The translations under genes were made by a program, and so were the position numbers. The notes under the pieces were generated by a model that saw nothing but the letters and a program-made list of their open reading frames with translations, was not told where the DNA came from and ran no database searches. This document shows, piece after piece, positions 17,217 through 25,898 of a DNA stretch of 64,000 bases. Position 1 is the first letter of the stretch, and every line of letters starts with the position of its first letter. Origin of the DNA: Schizochytrium sp. CCTCC M209059 (Eukaryota > Sar > Bigyra > Thraustochytrida > Thraustochytriidae); assembly GCA_000818945.1 (NCBI GenBank), contig KN805397.1, positions 290,699 through 354,698 of the forward strand, in the 5' to 3' direction.

Positions 17217-17699
17217 CTATGTAAACGGATACTCTTTGGAAACGTTACGACTTTTCTTCTTCTTCTGCCAAAAGCCAGATTTGGCCGCGCCATTCATCTC
17301 ATTACTTCCCAAACGCTTGCTTGAGCAGATTACGGAAAAGATTAGATTTGACGCCAAATTTGTACGAGAGGATAATTTGGTTTCCATTGACAAGGAATAC
17401 GTGAGAGAAACAAGGGTTATGAAACGGCACAAAGTAGAGACGAATCGTGGGGTCAGTTTAGTAAAAAGTAATTGAGACGGCCCTGCTTGTGATCGATCAC
17501 GGGTGTATTGGATTTTTTCTGCAAGAACGGCCAGTAGCGACATGGTAAAAAGCGCACGGTTGTGTTCCACAGCAAGAGTGAAAAGACTGTGTATGGCTTG
17601 GCATATCTCATCCAAGACTTTTTCATAATTGAATTTATTCTTGGGGAGCGCAATTCCGCGCGCGAGTGTGCGTCGTGGCAATACCATTGTACGATCCAT
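17217..17699 (-). CDS. Uncertain ORF, weak doublecortin-like resemblance, 160 aa
   Basis: The frame from the ATG at 17699 to the stop at 17217 lies in otherwise gene-free DNA. It contains a stretch (GIALPKNKFNYEKVLDEI, later KIQYTRD) that faintly resembles the start and end of a doublecortin microtubule-binding domain. The central part, where such a domain needs its Gly-rich turn, is missing or altered. The rest is Ser/Lys/Leu-rich with no recognisable domain. It could be a decayed gene, an exon of a spliced gene or chance. I do not assign a function. Confidence 0.2.
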   Translation of the reverse strand: MDRTMVLPRRTLARGIALPKNKFNYEKVLDEICQAIHSLFTLAVEHNRALFTMSLLAVLAEKIQYTRDRSQAGPSQLLFTKLTPRFVSTLCRFITLVSLTYSLSMETKLSSRTNLASNLIFSVICSSKRLGSNEMNGAAKSGFWQKKKKSRNVSKEYPFT

Positions 17700-17866
17700 C
17701 AAGAAGGTGAAGCGCGCGCGGCGCAATGCGCGTGAGGGGTCCAAATGGCGAGTATTTTGTTATTAGAGGTTAAACCTTTTTATCACAATCTGTTCATCAA
17801 CGCTAGCAAGGAAAGTGACGCGAGCCTCGCTCGGTCGACAGGAAGGGCATGTGCTCGTGTTCAGAT

Positions 17867-18946
17867 TTAGCGGCCCTTGACAACCATCTCCGTGACCTCT
17901 GCCTCATCGACATCAGAGATGTCGGTAGCCTGGATCACGTAGGCAATGCCTGAGCCAAGCTCGGACTTGAAAGACTCACGCGAGGAGCCGTAAAGCATCT
18001 TGGCCTTAATGGGGAGGGTGTCGGGGGTCCAGGCAACGAAAATAATCTTCTGCAGAATGCGGCCATCCGGGCCCTCGGTGTGGAAGTCAAAGAGACCGTA
18101 AGCGCCGTCCTTCTCGTCCGAAGCAAGCTCCTCGATAAAGTCCTCCCACGTCTTATCCTCCTCGCCTTCCTGGGTGAGCTTGATCTTCTCGCCGACGATG
18201 CGGAAGACAAGGTAGCGGCGCTTCGCGTCCTTGTGGCTGTTCTGGAGCTTGAACTTGTTGAACTCCGTCACGCACTCCTCCTCAGCGGTGATGCCCGACT
18301 GCGCAGTGATCACGAAAGTCAATCACAAACAAGAAGCGATTAAACAAAAAGGTAACTTTGTCAGTCCATCGAAACATGTCCAAGGCAAAGCAGCCCAGAT
18401 TTCCCCCAATCTCCACGCGTGTGTCGCTCCCGACCCTCTTTTCTCGTCGACGTCGTCGTCATCGTCATCGTCCGCCTGTCTACCTGCGTACGAGGCACAG
18501 ACAACATACATGACGAACGAAGCTTCCGCTGCCTTAGTCATTCATAGGAGGCGAATGCACATCGAGTCTCAGGGACGGATTATCCTGCTCCGCCAGGGCG
18601 AGACAGAGGGAGCGTGACTGAGCCCGCGCGCAGCGCGACACGCGCAAAAGAGCATGATCCAGAGGCGGGCCCGAGTACGCGCAGGGTAAACCAACAGCAC
18701 TACACGCGCGCTGTGCACAAGAGGGCGAGAGAGAAGCCGGCCAGCGCTGCCAGCTCAGCTTGGCGCAGCTGCCAGCCTGCCCGCCTGGAAGGATATTCAC
18801 CTGATGATAAGCGTGCCTGCATTGCACACCCGCGCTCGCGAGCTCCCTCGCTCGCTCCGGCGCAGACCTGGGCTCGCGCACGAGCGGTGGGCGCTCGCCT
18901 GGGGCGGGCAGAGCGTGACAGCACAAGGCCGAGGACAACGTACCAT
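17867..18946 (-). CDS. Cofilin/ADF, two exons (intron directly after the ATG), 144 aa
   Basis: This is an actin-depolymerising factor: one ADF-H domain covering the whole protein, expected to sever and depolymerise actin filaments. Exon 2 (18298-17867) begins SGITAEEECVTEFNKFKL, the standard start of cofilin after Met. It contains RYLVFRIVGEKI, the YGLFDFHTE core strand and KIIFVAWTPDT with the KxKMLYGSSRESFK actin-binding helix (KAKMLYGSS...). The reading frame extends 8 codons further upstream only through a TTG, and the exon is preceded by a CAG acceptor. Exon 1 coding is just the ATG at 18946-18944. It sits in CCACCATG and is followed immediately by GTACGT. Joining them gives M-SGI and 144 residues, the normal cofilin length. 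The 645-bp intron is 18943-18299. Ser after Met would be the usual site for phospho-inhibition. Confidence 0.88.
18299..18943 (-). other. Cofilin intron 1 (645 bp)
   Basis: On the minus strand the intron starts GTACGT right after the initiator ATG and ends in a T-rich stretch followed by TGCGCAG. Its position, between the Met codon and the conserved Ser-Gly, coincides with introns known in yeast and plant cofilin/ADF genes. Confidence 0.8.
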
Positions 18947-20204
18947 GGTGGCGAGAAAAGTAGAAGACGGCGGCGAAGTACTTGAAGTCGGCGGTCTTTA
19001 CAAATAGATCGAAGTGGGTCTGCCCGACGTGGACGCGGGAGAATGATTTGCTCTCAGTGGAGACCAGAGAGCGGTCCTCCGCAGCAAAGGGGTCCGAGCC
19101 ACTGTCTTCCACTGAGCTTTTCCGCATACTCAGACCGCCGATCTATACCGGCTGTACTGTCTGCGCTCTCCCACAGCAACACGTCTTGCTATGCTCCTCT
19201 GTCTGGTCATCCCACTGAGGCTCGTAACGTCGATATTTAAGTCGCTAATAGCGCAGTTGTGGAGACTGCGGGATCGTGCTTCAGATCTTCATGACACAAA
19301 GTCCAAAGATACCGATAAGCTGCGGGGCCTTTTCCACTGGACAAACACACCGACCCGCACCCGCGCGCTTCCCAGAGGCGCGAGGCGCAGCGGAACCGCA
19401 GCTCCCTGAGCTGGCCACCTCCAGACGGCCGTCACCGAGGGGCCCCAGGGCGACGCGCGCGCGCGATGACGGAGGGGGTGTGTGCTGCGGGCGGGGTGTG
19501 TGCGGGGCGGGTGTGCGCGGCGAGGTCCGCCTCGGCCGCAGCGGCGGCGGCGCGAGGCGGGGCCGGGCGGTCTGGTCTGCCTGCCAGGCCTCGCGGACAG
19601 CCCCTCGCGGCCTCCCGGCCCGAGCCGGGTCGAGCGGGGAGAGGATACGGAGTGCGCCTCGCCTCGCCTCGCCTCGCTTCGCTTCGCTTTCCGGGCGACT
19701 GCTTGTTTGGTTCGGTGAGGATGATAAAAAGTGGGACGCAGGGCCTAGGCTGATTTGATTGAAGGTGATTGTGTGAGCGAGTGAGCGGGCGAGTGAGCGA
19801 GTGAGCGAGTGAGCTCGAACGGTGGTATTTTGACGTGAGAACGCTGGCTCTGCGTGGGTCTGCGGAGTGGGAGAAGCCCGTCCCTGTGTGCATTTCTTTT
19901 CGTCACTGCACGCTGCGTTGGTCGATTGCCGTGGGCGGGTGAGTGGGTGGGTGGGTGGGTGTGACTGGCTGCCCGCCCCCACCCCTTTACGCACACGCAC
20001 ACGCACACGCACACACGCACACACACACACACACCCTCGACCCCCTTTTTCTTTGGATATACCCAAGCTAAAAAAAACAAAAGCTGAGCAGAAAAGAGCT
20101 GCCGGCCAGACTCGAAGTTATCGCAAATTCTGGTCCGCTTCTACATTCTAAAAGGACAGGGAAGATTTTCTTAGTTCAGGAAAGGCTCTCTTGGTTCGGA
20201 TGAG
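18947..20204. other. Spacer between cofilin exon 1 and the ARL6-like gene
   Basis: The first part must hold the cofilin promoter and 5' UTR. Beyond this it is GC-rich with simple repeats: GCCTC/GCTTC pentamers at ~19655-19690, GAGCGAGT-like repeats at ~19770-19815, GGGT units at ~19940-19960 and a CA-rich tract at ~19990-20034. The long open frames seen here are compositional. Confidence 0.45.
19990..20034 (+). repeat. (CA)n-rich microsatellite with CG interruptions
   Basis: Alternating CACACG and CACACA units lie ~170 bp downstream of the ARL6-like stop codon. Confidence 0.85.
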
Positions 20205-21666
20205 TTAGTGACCCATCGGGACGAGGTTGTTGGTGAGCCACTGAAGAGCGTCGTCCATACCAAAGCCTTGCAGCGCGGAGGCAGACTGCACGTGCAGCTT
20301 AAAGTGTTTAGAAAGGGTATCGAAACGCAAGAGCTCCCGGATCTGCGAACTCGTGATTCGCGACGGCTCTCCGCTGTGTCCCGTCTCGGGCAAATCCGTC
20401 TTGTTGAGAATAATAACAAGCGCCGGCGCCTTACGACGCACATCGGCGTGTTCCGCCATGCGCAAAAACTCCCGCTTCGCCACACCCAAGCGCGTGAGGT
20501 CTGAGGCGTCAATCACGAAAAAGATCGCGTCCACGCTCCCATAATAAAAGGGCCAAAGCGCACGTCCACGGCCGTTCCCGGACATGTCCCATATTCTCCA
20601 AAACGAGTCAAACTTGCGTAGCTCGTGCATACGCAGTCCTGCGGTTGGGTTGATCTCCCATTCGCCTCGCGACAGCGCACCCTTGCGCCCCCCACGACTT
20701 GCCTTGCTCGACAGCGCAGTATCTACCAAAAGGGACTTGCCATGCCCATCGAGACCGATGAGCAGCACCGTTTTACGTTGTCGCTTCATGCGCGCAATCT
20801 TGTTGCTTGCAAGAGTCCCAAACAGAACGATGAGAAGCCCGATTGCAATTCGCAGCGCTGCAAGGACCGTTTCTGGAAGAATCACCTCTGGGCCTACGCC
20901 CGTGTTCTCTTGCAGATACCAAAGCAAAAGACTCGAGTATACGAGCTTCGTAAAGACTGCAAAGATCGCAACAGCTTGAATAGTCAACTGTCGAAGACCG
21001 AAACTCGCTGAAATCCCCGCCAGAGGCACGGGGACGCTCAGTACTGCACACACATATATATATGAACCCTAGTCAGTTTACGAACAAAAAAGAAGAAGGC
21101 GAAGATGAAGATGAAGGAAAAGAAGAAGAAGAAAACAAAAAACAAAGGAAAACGACAGGACAGAGGGTTTCCGCTCTTTTTTTTACTCCTTCTTCTTCGC
21201 CTCCCGCTCGAAAACAAGTTCGTCGCGCCAACTTACAGCTAATGAGCATCGAAACAACGGGGATTTGGACATCCTTTCGTTCGTATTGATTACCGAGCCT
21301 CCACGTCATGACAAGTGACACGAGAGAAATAACAAGGTCCTGATACTGCGTCGAACGAAATGCAAAGACAAGTCTGTCAAGAGAACGCCATGCCGTCGCA
21401 TCGCAAAGACTCTCGCAATGAAGTCTTGCCGCGTACGCGGACTCACTGCAGCGTCCAGAGAGCCCGGCAATCCTCGTTTCCTCCTTTGTATAACCCTGCT
21501 GACCCCTTGCCTTGCGCGATTCCTCATGGCTCAAAAGACCCTTTTCCATGCGCGAAGAAACATCTTCCTCCGCAGGTCCATCCTCTTCGTCGGCGAACTG
21601 CACGCTAGCCGCCGTTGATGTGGTGGACGCCCGCTTCGTGCGAAAAGATGGTGCTTGGCGCACCAT
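20205..21666 (-). CDS. Membrane-anchored ARL6/BBS3-like small GTPase, two exons, 422 aa
   Basis: Exon 1 (21666-21237) encodes 143 residues and ends in phase 1 at a GTAAGT donor. Exon 2 (21043-20205) follows a TGTGTGTGCAG acceptor. The join makes a Leu codon and continues a hydrophobic helix. The first ~100 residues are charged. Hydrophobic segments lie at ~106-123 (weak), 134-158, 162-186 and 202-222. The GTPase domain follows: P-loop GLDGHGKS (240-247), switch I PTAG (276-279), switch II WDMSGNGRGR (295-304), NKTD (357-360) and a late SASAL. Switch II and FYYGSVDAIFFVIDASD with VAKRE resemble ARL6 (DMSGQGRYR, VAKEE). The catalytic Gln of ARL6 is Asn300 here, suggesting slow GTP hydrolysis. 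Arf proteins normally attach through an amphipathic N-terminal helix, so a multi-pass anchor is unusual. SRP-receptor beta also has a TM plus an Arf-like domain, but its switch II differs. Confidence 0.8.
21044..21236 (-). other. Intron of the ARL6-like gene (193 bp)
   Basis: The donor is GTAAGT (21236-21231) and the acceptor CAG (21046-21044), preceded by a TA/TG-repeat stretch. The intron is phase 1 on both sides. The downstream frame extends upstream only through GTG TGT GCA inside the acceptor, with no ATG, which argues for splicing. Confidence 0.8.
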
Positions 21667-22317
21667 TTGCAGAGAGACCTCGTCTCACCGTGCCTCACGA
21701 GCGTGCTGTGCCGTACACCGCTGTCCGCTGGGCGAGACGCGCAAACGCGGACCGGTCGCGTGTGAGCAAAACACGCCCGCAAGCCCAATTATAGACTGTC
21801 TGTGACTTGACTGCCTTGCGTCCGTCCCATCAAGAGCGCCCAACACCACTACGTACATAATAGGTCTATCAATGGGTCCAACGGATCTCTGAAAACTTGC
21901 CTCTTCATCACACAGGTGACCTACCTCTCTGCGCCTAAAGATTGACTAACGACAGTCTACACTATTTCTACAATGGGTATCGTGAATAGGTACGCACCGG
22001 TGTGGTGAGCACTTGCTATTGTGCTCCTCCTCATAAGCGTGCTCGCCATCAACAACGCGCTCAAGGTCGTCCGCAAGGAACGTATTATTCGCCCGGCCAA
22101 AGCAAGAAAACAAAGGGCCAGCGGCTCCTGTCATTTTCGCAGCGCGTAAAACGATCTGAACGAGAAAAGAGCGGCGCGTCGAGATAGGATCGCTGGCTGG
22201 CTGGCTGGCTGGCTGGCTAGCTCGCTCGCTCGCTCGCTGGTTGGTTGGCTGGCTAGCTAGCTAGCTAGCTAGCTATCTGTTTGGCCGATTCGATTCGCGA
22301 ACGAGCGACAGCTCAAC
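21667..22317. other. Divergent promoter region, ARL6-like (-) / coiled-coil gene (+)
   Basis: A 651-bp gap between two divergent start codons. It contains tetranucleotide arrays, (GGCT)n at ~22188-22220, (CGCT)n at ~22220-22240 and (CTAG)n at ~22250-22274, just upstream of the plus-strand gene. No gene is supported within it. Confidence 0.5.
22188..22274 (+). repeat. Composite (GGCT)n-(CGCT)n-(CTAG)n tetranucleotide array
   Basis: Three related tetranucleotide runs lie back to back, ending ~45 bp before the ATG at 22318. Confidence 0.85.
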
Positions 22318-23820
22318 ATGGGGGAAGGTGAGGAAAATAACGCGGTCATGTCCTCGTCCGCGAGCAACTTGGATCTCAACAAAGACACCTTTATCACCTC
22401 TTTGCGAGGCAATGACGGCGATGACACCACCATCAACATGGCTGCAACAGAGGCGCGACAAGCTCTTGTTGCCTCCGTCGGTGGCATGGGCAGAGTGCAG
22501 GACCTTCACCATCAGCTCAGCAGCGTCGTCGGCTCACTTTCGGACAAGGTATCAGACGTTCTCAAGAAACAAGAGACCGAGTTCTTATCCGCCTATCGTG
22601 CCCACATGTATAATGTGCAAAAGGAGCTCCAAGAATTGCGCACAAAGGTACAAAATGCAGAGCTAGAGCTTCAGCGCGATGAAAAAATCAAGCAACTCAC
22701 GCAGGAACGTGACTGGTTTCGCAAAGAAGCCCTTCGTCTCGATGCCTATGCTACTTCCATGAAGAAAGAAATCAAATTCATGGAGGAAAAGCTCGATTCT
22801 GTCGATGAAGATCGCGTTTGGCTCGAGAACCAGCTCAAGTCTGCGAAAAGACAAAACAAGCTGCTGCGAACAGAGCTCGAAATGCACCTAGGCGTCGACG
22901 CTTCAGGCAACCGTGTTTCAACGCAAATGCTTGCCATCGAGGCTGGGCCGTCACCGGCGCGTTCTCAGCTTGCTCCACCCATTCGTAATAGCCAATCGCA
23001 GGACCATCTTGTGCGCTCCTCGGGAGGACCCGGGGACCGCACGAACACGCATTCGAAGTCGAGCGCAGGGTTCTATAATACGCCTTCCTACGAGCGATCG
23101 GGTTCACAAAAGAGTCTCTTTGATGAAGAAAAGGGAATCTTGGGCACTGAAGAGCTGGTCATGAGCGACAATAACAATAACAACAACAATAATTCGCACG
23201 GGCATCTCGACAATAGGTCAAAGCCAAGCGCAGAAGCACTTGCGGCGAGCGGGCAAGCCAAGCGCCAAATCCGACAGCTCCGGGAGCAACTTGGTCGTGA
23301 AAAAGAGCAGCTTCGAGATCTGCGTGCGCAGATTGTCCTTGAGCGCACAGAGCGTTCGGACCTCCAGGATCTTTTTGCCAAGTGCGTCGAGGATGTCAAG
23401 AAGGATATATTGCGACGCAGAGATCGTGCCAAGCGCGGGCAGTCGAAAAAGGCCAACCCGGATTCCCCAGAGATCCACACCGAGCAATCGCTCAACCTTC
23501 AGGCGCGGGAAGCTCACATCATCCAACATGCCCAGTTCACGGCTCTTGACCGCCGCAAGGTGCTCGAACGCCTTCTTGAGCAGGATCAGGTTTTCGCGGT
23601 GCTCCAAGACCAGCTTTTTCCACAGACAGCATCAGAACAGCCTTTGGGTGCACGAATAGGCCAAAGCGCAACGGAGGGGGCTAGCCCTATCGCAGCAGGC
23701 TTGTCGCCGTCAAGCCCCCAAGCTACATCGCCGCAAAATCCTAATAAAAACCCTTCAGGCCTTGCTGGTTCGCACAAAGGGAACGACTTTGGCCTCTCCT
23801 TCCTCCTGGAATCCATGTAA
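22318..23820 (+). CDS. Coiled-coil protein of unknown function, 500 aa
   Basis: The ATG at 22318 opens a 500-residue frame. A Ser/Asp-rich N-terminus leads into heptad-rich helix at ~65-200. The block RDWFRKEALRLDAYATSMKK, with the following KEIKFMEEKLDSVDEDRVWL and KRQNKLLRTELE, reads like a conserved coiled-coil module. A Ser/Gly linker with an Asn run (~285-292) separates it from a second coiled coil (~308-385). A C-terminal portion rich in Ser/Pro/Gln follows. No enzyme motif or membrane segment is visible. The module looks like those of cytoskeletal or axonemal coiled-coil proteins, but I cannot name a family. It is divergent from the ARL6-like GTPase and may share a promoter with it, which would fit a ciliary or trafficking theme. 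That is speculation. Confidence 0.8.
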   Translation: MGEGEENNAVMSSSASNLDLNKDTFITSLRGNDGDDTTINMAATEARQALVASVGGMGRVQDLHHQLSSVVGSLSDKVSDVLKKQETEFLSAYRAHMYNVQKELQELRTKVQNAELELQRDEKIKQLTQERDWFRKEALRLDAYATSMKKEIKFMEEKLDSVDEDRVWLENQLKSAKRQNKLLRTELEMHLGVDASGNRVSTQMLAIEAGPSPARSQLAPPIRNSQSQDHLVRSSGGPGDRTNTHSKSSAGFYNTPSYERSGSQKSLFDEEKGILGTEELVMSDNNNNNNNNSHGHLDNRSKPSAEALAASGQAKRQIRQLREQLGREKEQLRDLRAQIVLERTERSDLQDLFAKCVEDVKKDILRRRDRAKRGQSKKANPDSPEIHTEQSLNLQAREAHIIQHAQFTALDRRKVLERLLEQDQVFAVLQDQLFPQTASEQPLGARIGQSATEGASPIAAGLSPSSPQATSPQNPNKNPSGLAGSHKGNDFGLSFLLESM

Positions 23821-23998
23821 AAGACGCTCTGCACGCACGACCATGCAGCGTAATCGGATGATTTCATCTTTGTTTGTGTTAACTACACTTGTAATTTGGG
23901 AACCGAAAAGGCGTCAGCACGAACTAAGAAACGGAGCTGTCAAGGGACACGTAACTTTACTACAATTTTTAGAAAAAAAAAAATGGTTGGAGAATTCA

Positions 23999-25609
23999 CT
24001 AATGAAGACTTGCAAGACGTTCCGCGTTAACCAGCCTTAATTCAAAAACTTGATCAGAGAGCTGCTTCTTGTCCTTTTCAAGAGCTTCAATACGCTGCGC
24101 AGCGCGATCCAGTAATGCCTCGTAAGACTCCTGCGAGCTTTGCGATACTTGCCCGCCCAGACCACCAGCGCGCCGCGCCTTGGCTCGATGCAAGAGTTCT
24201 CCTACCTGATTGCGTAAGCTTGCATTTTCCGAGGACACACGCTCACTCATTTGCCGATAAATCTCCAAAAGAAGAGACGATTGCCGACTAGCGTCGAGAC
24301 CAAGCCTCTCCGCGAGGCCTTCGGCAATATCCTCGGGCTTTTCACCGTCCCTCAAGTGCACAGGAACGACTCGTGCTCCGATCTTGAGCTGGGCGACAAG
24401 GCGCGCATTACTCATAAGACCTGGCACCGCACCCATTCCGATTTTACTACGTTCCTTCGCAACGAGATGCAAGCCTCCTCGCAGCCCAAAATCGCGCCCG
24501 CTCCAGTATTCGCGCAGGACAGCATCTCCAAGCAAAAGGTCGAGCTCGCTAGGTCGCAAGAACTGCTCGCAGTCCGGCTCGGCGTTAAGCTTCATACAAA
24601 GACTTCCCTTGAGCTCTGTCACCGTGACGCGGTCTACATCGCGCTGGTTGCGAAATGAAATGTGTACCTCTGTCTCCTCAAAGTGGATCACAATCGTCTG
24701 AATACCGTTCGGATCCTGACTCCCAATCGAAACAGGTTCCACGTATGGGGGAATACTGGCAGAATGAGAACCCTTTTCATCCTTCGCAACTTTCACAGAA
24801 TCTGCGCGGCTGTCGATGCCCTCATCATCAGCCTCCAACTGCGGTTTCTCGCCAGACCCTTGGACCCCCTTTTCAGTCATCGGAACCTCACCGGGAGCAG
24901 CTCGAATGGCTTCATCTTCGATTCCATGCTTCGTCTCGGTGTTGTCTCCTGCCGCGTTTGCCTTGGAAAAAGGGTCAAGGTCATTTCCGCTTGGAAGTTG
25001 TTCATCAGCATTACCCGATTCCTCCTCTTTCTCGTCGTCCTCGCTGCGATCGCCCTCGATCCCTTGCGAGTCTTCGTCTTGCGCAGATCGATGGCTGTCA
25101 GCTTCATCATCGCTTTGATGAAGGCCTGCTTTTGCGTCTACGCCCCCTGATTCTGCTTGTAAAGACTCTGCAGATGGAGCAGGTGCCGGCATAGGCAATG
25201 GCGCCGGTGCTAGCGCAGCAGCAGAAGTTTCCGACGCACTGGCTTGTGCCGGGGCTGACTCCTCGGTATTCGCGCTAGCAGCTTCGGCGTTGATGGACTT
25301 ACGCCATTTGATAAGATCCTGCTTGGTCGCAGCGCAAAATCGGAGGCGAACGTCGACACCTTTAGTTACCGAGAATCCAAAGTTGGTCGGTGCTCCCGAA
25401 TCGTTAGGGCCAAGACTGGCACTTGCGCAAGAGCCCTCCTCTCCGGTCTCGCCAAGCTCGAGTTCATTTGACGAGAGACCTGCAAGCTTGAGCGGAATTG
25501 AGGGCTCCCCGGACTCTTCCTCGAACGCGCTCAGGACGCCGTCGCCGCAGACAAGGTAGACCGAGGTCCACTTCTCCTCGCCCGCGAGATGCCACGCAAC
25601 TGCCTCCAT
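23999..25609 (-). CDS. PH-domain and coiled-coil protein with ubiquitin-like segments, 536 aa
   Basis: Residues 1-130 fit a PH domain (WTSVYLVCGDGVLSAFEEE early, a basic strand VDVRLRFCAATKQDLIKW late). An acidic Ala/Glu/Asp-rich linker runs to ~300. Next come two compact, probably beta-grasp-like segments: one from IQTIVIHFEETEVHISF to GGLHLVAK, and one around LKIGARVVPVHLRDGEKPED followed by IAEGLAERLGL. The second type resembles short modules in which a strand pair and helix read as input to a coiled coil. The final ~90 residues form a coiled coil (EALLDRAAQRIEALEKDKKQ). The ATG at 25609 is the first in frame. Its role is unknown, with membrane or cytoskeletal scaffolding a reasonable guess. 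It is divergent from the RraA-family gene. Confidence 0.75.
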   Translation of the reverse strand: MEAVAWHLAGEEKWTSVYLVCGDGVLSAFEEESGEPSIPLKLAGLSSNELELGETGEEGSCASASLGPNDSGAPTNFGFSVTKGVDVRLRFCAATKQDLIKWRKSINAEAASANTEESAPAQASASETSAAALAPAPLPMPAPAPSAESLQAESGGVDAKAGLHQSDDEADSHRSAQDEDSQGIEGDRSEDDEKEEESGNADEQLPSGNDLDPFSKANAAGDNTETKHGIEDEAIRAAPGEVPMTEKGVQGSGEKPQLEADDEGIDSRADSVKVAKDEKGSHSASIPPYVEPVSIGSQDPNGIQTIVIHFEETEVHISFRNQRDVDRVTVTELKGSLCMKLNAEPDCEQFLRPSELDLLLGDAVLREYWSGRDFGLRGGLHLVAKERSKIGMGAVPGLMSNARLVAQLKIGARVVPVHLRDGEKPEDIAEGLAERLGLDASRQSSLLLEIYRQMSERVSSENASLRNQVGELLHRAKARRAGGLGGQVSQSSQESYEALLDRAAQRIEALEKDKKQLSDQVFELRLVNAERLASLH

Positions 25610-25898
25610 CTCGCCGCTCGTGCGCCGGCGTCACGCCAAAGCAGGCGAGCAGCTTAGCGGGTCGCCGCTTCTCCTGAGCCTTCGCCAAGGTGTCCTCGCC
25701 CTTCCCGCTGGCCGTCCTCACGAGCGAGCAAGTGAGCGCCTTTTGCACGCGCTCCCTCCGGCCGCCTGGAGTTTTGGTTTCCGTGCCGCATCGCATTGCG
25801 TGCAGTTGCAGTCCGCCCAAATTAATTTCGGTTCTCTCGCACACGGCCCGGTAAAAAGTAAAGCGCAAGAGTCCGAGAATGACAGACCCGCGACGCTG
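25610..25898. other. Bidirectional promoter region, PH/coiled-coil gene (-) / RraA-family gene (+)
   Basis: Fewer than 300 bp separate the two divergent start codons if the upstream ATG at 25899 is used (373 bp if the ATG at 25983 is used). The plus-strand frame is open across the gap, but only from a GTG at 25620, so I treat it as non-coding. Confidence 0.5.

Larger units (their letters stand above)
16217..17866. other. Spacer with TAG repeats and one unexplained reading frame
   Basis: 16790-16930 is rich in TAG/GTA trinucleotides. 17000-17870 is noticeably more AT-rich than the genes. A minus-strand frame closing at 17217 is listed separately. Nothing else is supported. Confidence 0.45.

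Noticed and set aside
19281..20066. 261-codon minus-strand frame near the CA repeat
   Set aside because: The translation is repeat-derived (CVCVCACVRVRVRV-type) and compositional.
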